DNA of 64,000 nucleotides from Magnetococcales bacterium DCbin4 (GTDB lineage Bacteria; Pseudomonadota; Magnetococcia; Magnetococcales; UBA8363): NCBI GenBank assembly GCA_002753735.1, contig PEAN01000008.1, positions 1 to 64,000 of the forward strand, read 5' to 3'. Shown piece by piece: positions 1 to 8,677 of this stretch (position 1 is its first letter; each line of letters starts with the position of its first letter). The notes under the pieces were generated by a model. It saw only the letters and a program-made list of their open reading frames with translations, ran no database searches and was not told where the DNA came from. The position numbers and the translations under genes were made by a program.

Positions 1-597
1 CCGGCGGGCGGCGGCTTTCAAGTCACCGCCTCTCCAGTCAGCGTGCCACCAGGACAAACGGGACTCTTTCTGGCTGACGGCATCCCCGATGTCGTCTCCA
101 GCGGTGGTATCGACTTCTCCATCCCTTCCACCGCCTTCGTTCACACCGACGGCAATGCCATTGTACAACTGCTGGCCCAGCAGGCCGATGGCCAAGCCCT
201 TCCCACCTGGCTCAAGTTTGACGCCACCACCGGCAAGTTTTCCGGCGAACCCCCGCCCGGCACCAACGCCGACGTCGCCATCAAGGTGGTGGCCCGGGAT
301 AGTTCGGGCAAGGAGGCCGTAGCGGTTTTCCGCGTCAAGGTGGGCAACCCGGCGCCCAATACCCCGACCGGTCCGGGGGCAGAACTTCTGGAACGACACG
401 CCCCATGGCTCCGACCCGTCCGTCTGGCCTCCATCTGGGACCGGGATGACGGTGGAACGGAGCAGACCAACCTTCGGCACGGCAAACAGGCATTCAGCCG
501 CCAACTGGCCACCCAGGGCCGCGATGGCCTGTTCGCCCGCGCCACACGGTTGCAACACGCTGCGGAAAAACTTGCATCCAGAGGAATACTGTCATAG
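1..597 (+). CDS. C-terminal part of a large Ig-like (He_PIG) surface protein
   Basis: The reading frame is open from base 1, so the gene starts outside the window; the GTG at 43 is only the first start codon in the track. Residues about 45-100 (counting from 43) form a putative Ig/dystroglycan-type fold of the He_PIG kind, with the signature LPTWLKFDATTGKFSGEPP followed by a beta-strand run ending in FRVKVG. Such domains are normally tandem in very large secreted or surface proteins. The remaining 80 residues are basic and helical and resemble no domain I know. A coupled export operon starts 62 bp downstream on the same strand, so this protein is a plausible cargo, but that is inferred from position only. 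Confidence 0.75.
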   Translation, partial: PAGGGFQVTASPVSVPPGQTGLFLADGIPDVVSSGGIDFSIPSTAFVHTDGNAIVQLLAQQADGQALPTWLKFDATTGKFSGEPPPGTNADVAIKVVARDSSGKEAVAVFRVKVGNPAPNTPTGPGAELLERHAPWLRPVRLASIWDRDDGGTEQTNLRHGKQAFSRQLATQGRDGLFARATRLQHAAEKLASRGILS

Positions 598-659
598 GAA
601 TGTTTCTTGCTGTGTTCATTATGAACTACAATTAATAACCTGAATGACAGGGAAAAACT

Positions 660-2468
660 GTGACAATACCATCAAAACAAGGAACGGCAGGTTCCCGAAT
701 CCTTGGTTGTCTGGCCCTTTGCGGCCTGCTCGCCGCCGGCTGCACGGTAACCCCCAAGGCTTTGAACGTCGAAGAGTTGAATCGACAACGTACCCGGGAT
801 TTGGAATTGATGTTCAAGGGGGTGGCCCCCATCCAGCGCCCCCTGACCCGGGCGGAGGTGGTGGCGCGCGCCCTGCGTTTCAATCTGGACCATCGGGTCA
901 AGGTGGTGGAAGAGGCCCAGGCCATGGATCTCACCAGCCTGGACAAATTTGAACTGCTGCCGAAACTGGCCGCCAGCAGCGCCTATTCCGGACGTTCCAA
1001 CGACAGCGCCTCCAGCAGCCGGTCCATGCTCACCGGCCAACAGTCCCTGGAAGTTTCCACATCCCAGGAACGAGAGCGTCTGACATCGGATCTGGACCTG
1101 ACCTGGAACATCCTGGATTTTGGCGTCAGCTATTTCAACGCCCGTCAAAATGCCGACCGCCGCCTCATCGCCCACGAGCGGGAACGCAAGGTGATCCAAA
1201 ACCTGGTGCAGGAGGCCCGGTCGGCCTATTGGCGTGCCGTCGCCGCCCAGGAACTGCAACCCCGGTTGCAGGCAGCCATCACGCGGGCCGAGTCGGCGCT
1301 GGATGATGCCAAAAAAGCCGAGGACAGTGAACTGCGCTCACCGCTGGACTCTTTGCGCTACCGGAAATCGCTATTGGAAAACCTGCGACAACTCGAATCG
1401 CTGGCGCAGGAGATGTCCACGTCCAAGGTGGATCTGGCCACCATGATGACACTGCCGCCGGGCAGATCCTTCACCCTGGAAGTGCCCAAGGGTCCCCTGC
1501 AAGTTCCCGAGTGGTCGATGTCGCTTGAAAAAATGGAGGAATCGGCCCTGATCCGTCAGCCGGACATGAGGGAAATGGCCTATCAGGGGCGCATCACCGT
1601 CGATGAAAGCCGCAAAAGCCTGCTCAAGCTGTTCCCCGGCATCACCCTGAGCGCCTCGCGCAAACGCGACAACAACGCCTACACCCTCAACAAGGATTGG
1701 TACGAAACCGGCCTCAAGGTCACCTGGAATCTCCTGGGCCTGCTCTCGGCACCCGATCAACTGACCTACAACCGCACCAATGAAGAGGTCATGGAGATCA
1801 AGCGGCTGGCCCTGCGCATGGCCCTGCTCTCCCAGGTACACGTCGCCTGGCACCAATTCGATCAGGCCAAGGTGCAGTTGCGCCGTTCCAACGAACTCTT
1901 CGAGGTGGAAAAGGAGATCGCCCGCCACACCAGCAACCGGGCCGAACAGGAATCCCAAAGTCTCCTGGACCAGATCGCCAGCGAAACCAGCGCCATTCTG
2001 GCGGAAATACGCCTCTACAACGCCCTGGCCCTGACGCACAACGCCCTGGGCCGGATGATGGCCACCACCGGCCAGGATCCCGGAATCGGCTCCATCGGCG
2101 AAGGGGGATTGGAGGATCTCACCCAACGGGTGGATCGTTGGCTGGCCGGTCAGTTTTCCAGCGTCGGCATGCCGCCCCGCGGAACGCCGCCCGTGATTCC
2201 CGCCCGTACCCCGACCACAGCTGCGCCCGAGTCACCGGTTTTGCCAAACACCACCACACCCAAGGCACCCGGTCCGGCAACGGGAGAGGGGGCCGTTGTG
2301 GAAACCAACGCCGTCGTGCGCGGCGGACCTGGATCGCAGCACGCCAGAGTACGTCTGGTCACCGCTGGAGAAATCTTGAAAGTGCTTGAAACGAGTCCGG
2401 ACGGCCGATGGCTGCGCGTGGGACCCATGGAATGGATTGCCGCTCGTCTGGTTCGCCGTACACCATGA
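660..2468 (+). CDS. TolC-family outer-membrane efflux lipoprotein with C-terminal SH3 domain
   Basis: Outer-membrane channel of the TolC/OEP family. The GTG start gives a signal peptide ending in the lipobox LLAAGC (lipid-anchored Cys28), as in many outer-membrane factors. Residues about 60-490 show two long alpha-helical repeats with short beta segments, the OEP duplication. A Pro/Thr-rich linker (about 495-540) leads to a 55-residue bacterial SH3-like domain (TNAVVRGGPGSQHARV ... WLRVGPMEWIAARLV). The SH3 tail is unusual for the family and could bind peptidoglycan or a partner. The stop codon overlaps the next start (ATGA), which indicates translational coupling to the adaptor gene. Family assignment is confident; substrate unknown. 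Confidence 0.88.
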   Translation: MTIPSKQGTAGSRILGCLALCGLLAAGCTVTPKALNVEELNRQRTRDLELMFKGVAPIQRPLTRAEVVARALRFNLDHRVKVVEEAQAMDLTSLDKFELLPKLAASSAYSGRSNDSASSSRSMLTGQQSLEVSTSQERERLTSDLDLTWNILDFGVSYFNARQNADRRLIAHERERKVIQNLVQEARSAYWRAVAAQELQPRLQAAITRAESALDDAKKAEDSELRSPLDSLRYRKSLLENLRQLESLAQEMSTSKVDLATMMTLPPGRSFTLEVPKGPLQVPEWSMSLEKMEESALIRQPDMREMAYQGRITVDESRKSLLKLFPGITLSASRKRDNNAYTLNKDWYETGLKVTWNLLGLLSAPDQLTYNRTNEEVMEIKRLALRMALLSQVHVAWHQFDQAKVQLRRSNELFEVEKEIARHTSNRAEQESQSLLDQIASETSAILAEIRLYNALALTHNALGRMMATTGQDPGIGSIGEGGLEDLTQRVDRWLAGQFSSVGMPPRGTPPVIPARTPTTAAPESPVLPNTTTPKAPGPATGEGAVVETNAVVRGGPGSQHARVRLVTAGEILKVLETSPDGRWLRVGPMEWIAARLVRRTP

Positions 2469-3445
2469 CCCAACAGACAAAACGATTTGACATGAGAAGA
2501 AGGTGTATTCATTCACCGGAACCCGCTCCGACAAGGGGATGTCCCCCCCCCACTCCGGGCCTTGCATCGTCCTGGAGACGGTTCGTCATTCCCTTCGTCC
2601 TGGTCCTGATCGCGTGTCATCCCAAGGTTCTCCTGGCCGCCGACCCCTGGCAGAAGGCTCCAGGATCCACCCCGGGAGCAGCGTCCGCCGACATCGGTTC
2701 CCCCCCCGGTCGCCCCTTCCAACCCACCGCCCTCAGGTCGGAAAGTCTGCGCGGTCAGATCCTGCCGCGGGACCATACCACCCTGGCCACCGAGCTGCCT
2801 GCAAGGATCCTGCGGATCCATGTCGCCGAAGGGGGCCGATTCAAAGCTGGAGAAACCCTGGTAACCCTGGATTGTGGCATCCAGCAGGCGCAGCTGAGAA
2901 AAGCGCGGGCGGCACGGACAGCGGCGGAGAAGATCGCCTCCGTCAATGCCAAACTTGCGGAAATGAACTCCATGGGAACCCTGGAGGTGGCCACCAGTGC
3001 CGCCGAAGCCGCCAAAGCCCGGGCCGAAGAGAGTCTTTGGGCGGCAACGGTGGACAAATGTTCCCTTGCGGCCCCCTTCCCCGGACGGGTGGCCGAACAG
3101 AAAGGACGCGAACACCAATATCTTCAGGCCGGCCAGCCCGTCCTCGACATTCTCGATGACAGCCGGTTGGAGGTTGAATTCATCGCACCCTCCAGTTGGT
3201 TGTCCTGGATCAAACCGGGACTTGAATTCGTCCTGCACGCCGACGAGACCGGGATGGAGCATCCCGCCAGGATCATCCGCCTCGGTGCCCGGGTGGATCC
3301 GGTCAGCCAGTCCATCAAGATCACCGGTCAACTCACCGGCGGCACCGATGGACTGCTTGTCGGCATGAGTGGACGGATCGCCATCACCCCACCGCACGCG
3401 TCCGGCCTTGATCACACCACTCCCGGACCTTCCACTCCACCGTGA
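2465..3445 (+). CDS. Periplasmic adaptor (membrane fusion protein, HlyD/RND type)
   Basis: Membrane fusion protein expected to bridge an inner-membrane partner to the TolC-like channel. The track starts at 2408, but the ATG at 2465 overlaps the upstream TGA (ATGA) and fits the operon pattern, giving 326 residues; an ATG at 2492 is a further candidate. A hydrophobic stretch at about 39-58 (FVIPFVLVLIA) is the export or anchor segment. A lipoyl-like half motif (ILRIHVAEGGRFKAGETLVTL), a helical hairpin rich in Ala/Lys/Glu, the second lipoyl half (LAAPFPGRVAEQKGREHQYL) and a beta-barrel follow in the usual order. The C-terminus is Pro-rich. The stop overlaps the next GTG start. Confidence 0.85.
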   Translation: MTQQTKRFDMRRRCIHSPEPAPTRGCPPPTPGLASSWRRFVIPFVLVLIACHPKVLLAADPWQKAPGSTPGAASADIGSPPGRPFQPTALRSESLRGQILPRDHTTLATELPARILRIHVAEGGRFKAGETLVTLDCGIQQAQLRKARAARTAAEKIASVNAKLAEMNSMGTLEVATSAAEAAKARAEESLWAATVDKCSLAAPFPGRVAEQKGREHQYLQAGQPVLDILDDSRLEVEFIAPSSWLSWIKPGLEFVLHADETGMEHPARIIRLGARVDPVSQSIKITGQLTGGTDGLLVGMSGRIAITPPHASGLDHTTPGPSTPP

Positions 3446-4758
3446 CCTCAACGCCCCCCCCATTGGTTGTCCTTTTGCAACTGGGCCAAAGGGGACGCAG
3501 TGCCGAGACCCTCGAGGAGTTGCACTTCATCCTGGTCAACGAAAGCCATACCCTGGTTCCCTATCGCCAGGGTGTGTTGTGGAACGCTGTCGGCAAGGTT
3601 GTCACCCTCTCCGGTGTCCCGACGGTGGATCCCCGCATCCCTTTTGTGTTGTGGCTGAACCGCCTTTACCATGCCTTCAGTCAGATTGGCGCGCCCTCCC
3701 CCTTGCTCCTGTCAGGACACGAGGCTCCCGATCCCCTGCGGGACCAGTGGCCGGAGTGGTTACCCCAGCACGCGGTCGTATTCCACCTCAAAGCCCATCG
3801 GATCACCCTGGGATGGCTGCTCCTGGCGCGTGAGGAACCCTTCGACGGAAACGAACTCGTCCTGCTCGAACATCTGGCGGAGATCCAGGCACATGCCTGG
3901 GCCTTGCAACGGGCACACAAACCCCCACCCTGGTGGACGAAGATCTTTTCCCGAAAAAGCTGGCTGGCCCTGCCGGTCGTGCTTCTGGCGATCCTGTCGC
4001 TCCGGGTTCCCCTCTCGGCCCTGGCTCCGGGTAAACTCGTCGCCGTCAATCCCGAGGTCATACGCGCTCCCATGGATGGGGTGGTGATGCAGTTCCATGT
4101 TCAACCCAACGATCCGGTCCAGATCGGCCAACCCCTGTTCGATCTGGACGATACCAACCTGAAAAGCCGTCTGGATGTGGCACGCAAAAGTTTGGATATT
4201 GCCAACTCGGAATATTTCCTCGCCACCCAACAAGCCCTGTCCGACCCCCGATCAAAAGGACAACTGGCCATTCTGATCGGGCGGGTGGAGGAAAAACGTC
4301 TGGAAGCGGAAGGGCTGGAAGAATTGCTCGGGCAGAGTCGGGTTGCCGCCAGCCGTGATGGCATCGCCCTGTTCAGCGACCCGCAAGGCTGGATTGGCCG
4401 CCCGGTGGTGACCGGTGAAAAAATTCTCATGGTCGCTCAGGAGAAGGAAACCGAAATCGAGGCATGGTTGTCCAGCGGCAATCTGATTCCCCTGGAACCG
4501 GGGGCAAAGGTGACTCTTTTTCTCAACATCGATCCCCTGCATCCGCGCCAGGCACGCCTGCGGTTTCTGGCCTTTGATGCCACCCCCCGTCCCGACGGCA
4601 CCCAGGCCCATCAATTGCGCGCCACCCTGACCGGGGAAGGCCCGCCACTTCGTCTGGGCCTCCAGGGAATGGCCCGCCTCCAGGGGGAACGGGTTTCCCT
4701 CTTCTGGTGGCTGGCCCGCCGTCCCCTGGCAGTCATGCGCCAGTGGCTCGGCTGGTGA
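3442..4758 (+). CDS. Membrane-anchored HlyD-like adaptor with GAF-like N-terminal domain
   Basis: The 438-residue protein has a cytoplasmic N-terminal domain (about 1-160) that reads like a GAF-type sensor fold (SAETLEELHFILVNE ... ILLAREEPF-type strands, LLEHLAEIQAHAWAL helix), a single membrane segment at about 173-192 (SWLALPVVLLAILSLRVPL) and a periplasmic HlyD-type part beginning with the lipoyl half motif VIRAPMDGVVMQFHVQPND. The GTG start at 3442 overlaps the upstream stop (GTGA). A GAF-like domain fused to a secretion adaptor suggests that assembly or gating could respond to a cytoplasmic signal; this is inference. The other end overlaps the M50 gene by the same GTGA arrangement. Confidence 0.8.
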   Translation: MTSTPPPLVVLLQLGQRGRSAETLEELHFILVNESHTLVPYRQGVLWNAVGKVVTLSGVPTVDPRIPFVLWLNRLYHAFSQIGAPSPLLLSGHEAPDPLRDQWPEWLPQHAVVFHLKAHRITLGWLLLAREEPFDGNELVLLEHLAEIQAHAWALQRAHKPPPWWTKIFSRKSWLALPVVLLAILSLRVPLSALAPGKLVAVNPEVIRAPMDGVVMQFHVQPNDPVQIGQPLFDLDDTNLKSRLDVARKSLDIANSEYFLATQQALSDPRSKGQLAILIGRVEEKRLEAEGLEELLGQSRVAASRDGIALFSDPQGWIGRPVVTGEKILMVAQEKETEIEAWLSSGNLIPLEPGAKVTLFLNIDPLHPRQARLRFLAFDATPRPDGTQAHQLRATLTGEGPPLRLGLQGMARLQGERVSLFWWLARRPLAVMRQWLGW

Positions 4759-6851
4759 ACACAACCCTGCCCGGGCTGCGGGAGGAGCTGACCCTTCATC
4801 CGGCCCCCCCCGCCCCCGACGGTTCCCCGGTCTGGACCCTGGCCGACCCGTCCCGGAACCGGTTTTTCCGGATTAACTGGCTGATGTTCGAAATTCTATC
4901 CCGCTGGCATGAAGGCGATACCCAAACGGTGCAAGATCGCATCCGCCGGGAGACGCCGCTGACCATTGATGCCGAAGATATGGAACAAACCGCCCGTTTC
5001 CTGTCGAACAACCACCTGCTCACCTCGCCTCATCCGGAGCACAGCCGATCCCTGGCCATGAAGGCCCGGGCCAATCGCGGCCAGTGGCTGACCTGGCTGC
5101 TGCATCACTACCTGTTCTTCCGGATCCCGTTGGCGCAACCGGACCGGTTTCTGTCGAGAAGCCTGCCGTGGGTTGCGATTTTTTTCAGCCGGGGATTCTT
5201 CTGGTTGCTGGGGGGATCGGGGTTGTTGGCGCTTTTTCTGCTGCTCAGGCAGTGGGATCCTTTCCAAGCGGAGCTGCTGAACCATCTTCAGCGAATCGGT
5301 CTTCTGGAAACCGGCCTGGCCCTGATCGCGGTCAAGGGCATCCACGAGTTGGGGCATGCCTACACGGCCAAACGCCATGGCTGCCGCGTGCCGACCATGG
5401 GGGTGGCCTTTTTGGTGCTTCTGCCATTGCTCTATACCGACACCACGGAAGCCTGGAAACTGGGAGACAAGCACAAACGGCTGTCCATCGCCCTGGCAGG
5501 CATTGTGGCGGAAAGTGCGTTGGCCATCCTTGCGCTGCTGGCCTGGAACCTGCTGCCCCAGGGGCCTGGACGCGAGGTGGCGTTCTGGCTGGCCACCACA
5601 TCCCTGGCGACGACCCTGGCGATCAACCTTTCCCCGTTCATGCGTTTCGACGGTTATTTCGTGCTGTCGGACTGGCTGGATCTACCCAACCTGCACGAAC
5701 GCTCCTTTGCCCTGACCCGCTGGCACCTGCGGGAATGGCTTTTTTCTCCCGGTCTGCCGCCGCCAGAGACAACCCGTCCAGGGATGGGACCGTTCTTCAT
5801 CCTTTTTGCCCTGGCCACCTGGATCTACCGCTTCGTCCTGTTTTTTGGAATCGCCATCCTGGTCTACCATTTTTTCATCAAGATCGTGGGGATATTCCTG
5901 TTTGCCGTGGAAATCGGCTGGTTCATTTTTCTGCCCGTCTGGCGGGAGGTCAACACCTGGTACCAGCTCAAGGGATTGGCCAGAACCACCTGGAGACTGC
6001 CGGGAATCCTCCTCCTGTTACTCGTTCTGCTCTGCGCCCCGCTATCGCGGCAGATCACCGCGCCTGCCATCGTGCAACCGGAGCGGATGATGCGCATCCA
6101 TGTTCCGGAAACGTCCCGATTGGAGCGACTGCCCCCCGCAAACCACGGAACCTTCCACCAAGGTGAAGAACTGTTCGTTCTCGCATCCCCCGAGATCAAG
6201 CGCCAGGAACGACTCAATCGGGTTCGGCTGCAAGGCTCCAACTGGCAACTCGACGCCGCCGGCCTGGAGTTGGGCTGGGCACGGCAGGCGCTTCTCGCCC
6301 AGGGAGAACGAGCGCGTTCGGCCACCACCCTGGCCGGGCTTGCGGCGGCCCGGCAACACCTGACCCTGTCCGCCCCCTTTGATGGCAAACTTTTGGACAT
6401 CCCCCCGGATCTGGCACCCGGGGTCTGGCTTGGGGCGGGGACCCCTCTGGCGACGCTGGTTGGCTTCGGTCGGCTTGTGATCGATGTCTACCTGGATGAA
6501 GAGGCATTGGGCCGGTTGAGAACGGGTGCCGAAGGGCAGTTCATCCCCAATGTGGTGGAATTCCCGTCCATACCACTACGAGCCGGGAACATGGAAACCA
6601 TTGGCTTGACCGAACTGGAGGAACCTTTGATGGCTTCCCTTTATGGGGGCCCCATCGCCGTCAGAATGCAACACAACGTCGCCGTGCCGGAAGCGGCTTT
6701 GTTTCGGCTGCGCCTGAACGCGGACATGCCTCCCGGTTGGCCTTCCATGCGTTTGGCCGGGGAGGTCCACCTTCAGGCTGAACCTCGTTCCTTTCTGGAA
6801 CGTTTGATCCGGGCAACGCTTCTTGTGCTGGTGCGGGAATGGGAAATGTGA
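4755..6851 (+). CDS. PqqD-like / M50 zinc metalloprotease / HlyD-type membrane protein
   Basis: The track starts at 4707, inside the previous gene, but GTG at 4755 overlaps its TGA (GTGA) and matches the two upstream junctions; the product is then 698 residues. Residues about 1-95 resemble a PqqD/winged-helix peptide-binding domain. A polytopic membrane core carries the site-2 protease zinc motif HELGH (197-201) and the downstream FMRFDGYFVLSD element that supplies the further metal ligand in M50 proteins. The C-terminal third (from about 430) is a periplasmic HlyD-like adaptor with a lipoyl-type segment (LSAPFDGKLLDI). Related YydH/COG1994-type proteins occur in peptide-export loci. Here it ends an operon that has channel and adaptors but no ABC ATPase. 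Confidence 0.85.
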   Translation: MNTTLPGLREELTLHPAPPAPDGSPVWTLADPSRNRFFRINWLMFEILSRWHEGDTQTVQDRIRRETPLTIDAEDMEQTARFLSNNHLLTSPHPEHSRSLAMKARANRGQWLTWLLHHYLFFRIPLAQPDRFLSRSLPWVAIFFSRGFFWLLGGSGLLALFLLLRQWDPFQAELLNHLQRIGLLETGLALIAVKGIHELGHAYTAKRHGCRVPTMGVAFLVLLPLLYTDTTEAWKLGDKHKRLSIALAGIVAESALAILALLAWNLLPQGPGREVAFWLATTSLATTLAINLSPFMRFDGYFVLSDWLDLPNLHERSFALTRWHLREWLFSPGLPPPETTRPGMGPFFILFALATWIYRFVLFFGIAILVYHFFIKIVGIFLFAVEIGWFIFLPVWREVNTWYQLKGLARTTWRLPGILLLLLVLLCAPLSRQITAPAIVQPERMMRIHVPETSRLERLPPANHGTFHQGEELFVLASPEIKRQERLNRVRLQGSNWQLDAAGLELGWARQALLAQGERARSATTLAGLAAARQHLTLSAPFDGKLLDIPPDLAPGVWLGAGTPLATLVGFGRLVIDVYLDEEALGRLRTGAEGQFIPNVVEFPSIPLRAGNMETIGLTELEEPLMASLYGGPIAVRMQHNVAVPEAALFRLRLNADMPPGWPSMRLAGEVHLQAEPRSFLERLIRATLLVLVREWEM

Positions 6852-6874
6852 GACTGCCAATTCATTGATCTATT

Positions 6875-6908
6875 ATTGAAAAAAAAGGGGTCTGGGGGAT
6901 TGCCCCAT
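6875..6908 (+). terminator. Truncated copy of the recurrent terminator hairpin
   Basis: TTATTGAAAAAAAAGGGGTCTGGGGGATTGCCCCA matches the left arm and loop of the complete terminator at 31143-31186 but stops before the CAGACCCC right arm. Only a 5-bp TGGGG/CCCCA stem remains. It lies just after the export operon stop codon and next to the IS4 relic, so the hairpin was probably cut by an insertion or deletion. Confidence 0.45.
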
Positions 6909-6970
6909 AAGCGTTGATTTACTTTGAACTGTTTATTGAAGGCCAGGATATGTGCCAAAACAGGCGCATT

Positions 6971-7312
6971 ATGGCTAATTCAATCAAACTGATGAACCAA
7001 AATTGGAATTTCATTCTTTCCTTGCTTCCAGCCAACTGGGAGGCACTTGCCAAGGAAACGGGGGCCGTGCGGTTTTCAAAGAAGAACGTCAATTCCCTTG
7101 GGGACTTGATGAGGATCTATTTTCTTCACGTTGCCGCCGGTTATTCGCTTTCAGAAAGTTCTGCACGGGCAAGATTGGCAGGAATGGGTGAAATGTCGGG
7201 CGTTGCTTTGATGCCGGCCTGTTTATCAATTGGTACAATTCAACCAATTTGGAAGGGTAAGGGGATCAAACAGGTTCAGAGATCCGGAAAGGACAGATGG
7301 TCGGAGGATTAA
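6971..7312 (+). pseudogene. Truncated IS4-type transposase, N-terminal fragment
   Basis: Starting from the ATG at 6971 the product reads WEALAKETGAVRFSKK ... LMRIYFLHVAAGYSLSESSARARLAGMGEMSGVAL, the typical N-terminal region of one IS4-type transposase group (helical repeat before the catalytic core). Similarity ends at about 7214 and the frame then runs on in unrelated sequence to 7312. No DDE core follows in any frame, so this is a relic. It is not the same transposase group as the relic at 8678-9318. Confidence 0.65.
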
Positions 7313-7554
7313 AATGTTTCCGGTACAGCAGTTCTACGCCATGGTCGCATAAATATGGCGAGATCTCATGGGATCTTTGGCCCGCAACGGAGTTTGCGAT
7401 GAAACCCGATAAACTTCTTCGCCCCACAACAATTTTCTTCTGTAAACACGCCCCCACGCTCCATCTCCGTAAAAATCGCTAAAGAGGGGTACCAGGGGGA
7501 ACACGGTATCAGAAATCATATCCACAGCCAGCCAGGCGATACCAGGGAACCACC
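7313..7554. other. Intergenic sequence without recognisable gene
   Basis: Only short overlapping ORFs on both strands (60-odd codons), with no signal peptide, no convincing ribosome-binding site and no motif I recognise. It is probably residual mobile-element DNA, given what lies on both sides. Confidence 0.4.
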
Positions 7555-7728
7555 CTATTTATTGGTCTTCTTAACACAGTCGTAGATAAATCTGGCTTTA
7601 TCTTTCGTTATTTTCTTCTCTTCTGCAAGTTTTTTGCACGCAATCATCGGATCCTCTTTCGCAGAAGCACCCACAGCCCAATTGACACCAATCAACAGAG
7701 TGACAAAAACAACGATCAGTTTCTTCAT
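7555..7728 (-). CDS. Small PsiF-like secreted protein
   Basis: The track ORF begins at 7809, but the ATG at 7728 is preceded by a strong AGGGGGG ribosome-binding site and opens a clean signal peptide (MKKLIVVFVTLLIGVNWAVGASA), giving 57 residues. The mature part, ACKKLAEEKKITKDKARFIYDCVKK, has the two-cysteine spacing and charged helix seen in PsiF-repeat proteins, small periplasmic proteins of unknown function known in enterobacteria as phosphate-starvation inducible. It sits alone between IS relics. The gene is very likely real; the family call is moderate because the protein is so short. Confidence 0.65.
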   Translation of the reverse strand: MKKLIVVFVTLLIGVNWAVGASAKEDPMIACKKLAEEKKITKDKARFIYDCVKKTNK

Positions 7729-7991
7729 ATAACCCCCCTGGAAGGCGGTCCCCAAGCATCGCAAAAAAACGCGAAGAACGATTTGCCCTGGATAATCACA
7801 TTTAACCATTTGATTTCCTAAGAGAACGGTACAATCATCCCATCACTTTGATGAAAGGTCAAGGACGAAAAGAAAATGAGCGGAGCAGAGCCGCCAACGG
7901 TGGTGATTGAGGCGCCGGCAGCGTCCTTCGAGCAAGGATTTTACCAGATACCGGTTCAACGGGAATCAATATGGAAAGTGAAGACTGGTCC

Positions 7992-8465
7992 GTAAGCGCC
8001 GAACGAACCGCAGGGTTCCAAAGATTTCCCATATCCACGATTCTCGTTCCATATGTTCAACGTCATGGAGGTGGATATGGATGCGCGAACGCCGGGTGGG
8101 GTTGGATGGACGCCCCTGCAAAAATTTTGGATCAAGCATGCCAAGCAATGTGAGGGCGTGTCTGGCGGGATGTTGAAAGAGTACGCTCTGAAGTTTGCCG
8201 TGATGCGCCCGCCTCACGATCTGACGGAGGTGCCGCCATGCACCCGCCCTATCGATTTTCGCAAGGGCCTCGTCAGCCTGGCGACACTGGTCGAAGGGAA
8301 CCTGGATTGGGAACCCGTTTTCTGGCCGGCTTTTTGTGTTTACCAACCGGCAGCGCAACAGGGTGAAGATTCTTTACTGGGAGCGTAACGGTTTTTGTCT
8401 TTGGCAGAAGCGGTTGGAGCAGGAAAGGTTTTATTGGTGTAGAGGATCCGAGGGCAATGGCGCTT
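7992..8465 (+). pseudogene. IS66-family relic: fused orf1/orf2 remnant
   Basis: GTAAGCGCC at 7992 looks like an IS66 left end. The ORF at 8053-8388 first reads LQKFWIKHAKQCEGVSGGMLKEYALK, like the N-terminus of IS66 Orf1, then passes directly into IS66 Orf2 (TnpB) sequence [19 protein letters not shown]. At about 8330 the frame is lost: Orf2 continues in another frame as [25 protein letters not shown] until about 8450. The element has therefore lost most of orf1, carries a frameshift in orf2 and has no transposase orf3. It cannot be active. Confidence 0.65.
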
Positions 8466-8677
8466 AGATAGGAGATTTATTTCAGACTTCAATTGACTGT
8501 GACATCGACCCCCTGATGGCGCATGATTAACGTATCTCAAGCGTTAAACTGTGACCAAACAGGAGGCCGATGATGTTCAAGTCTACACGGAGAGCGGCTG
8601 TACTCCAAATCGAAAATTGAAAATGCAATTTTCCCCTGAGGGATGGATTGCCGTTCGGGGATGTGTTGTCGTCTGGC

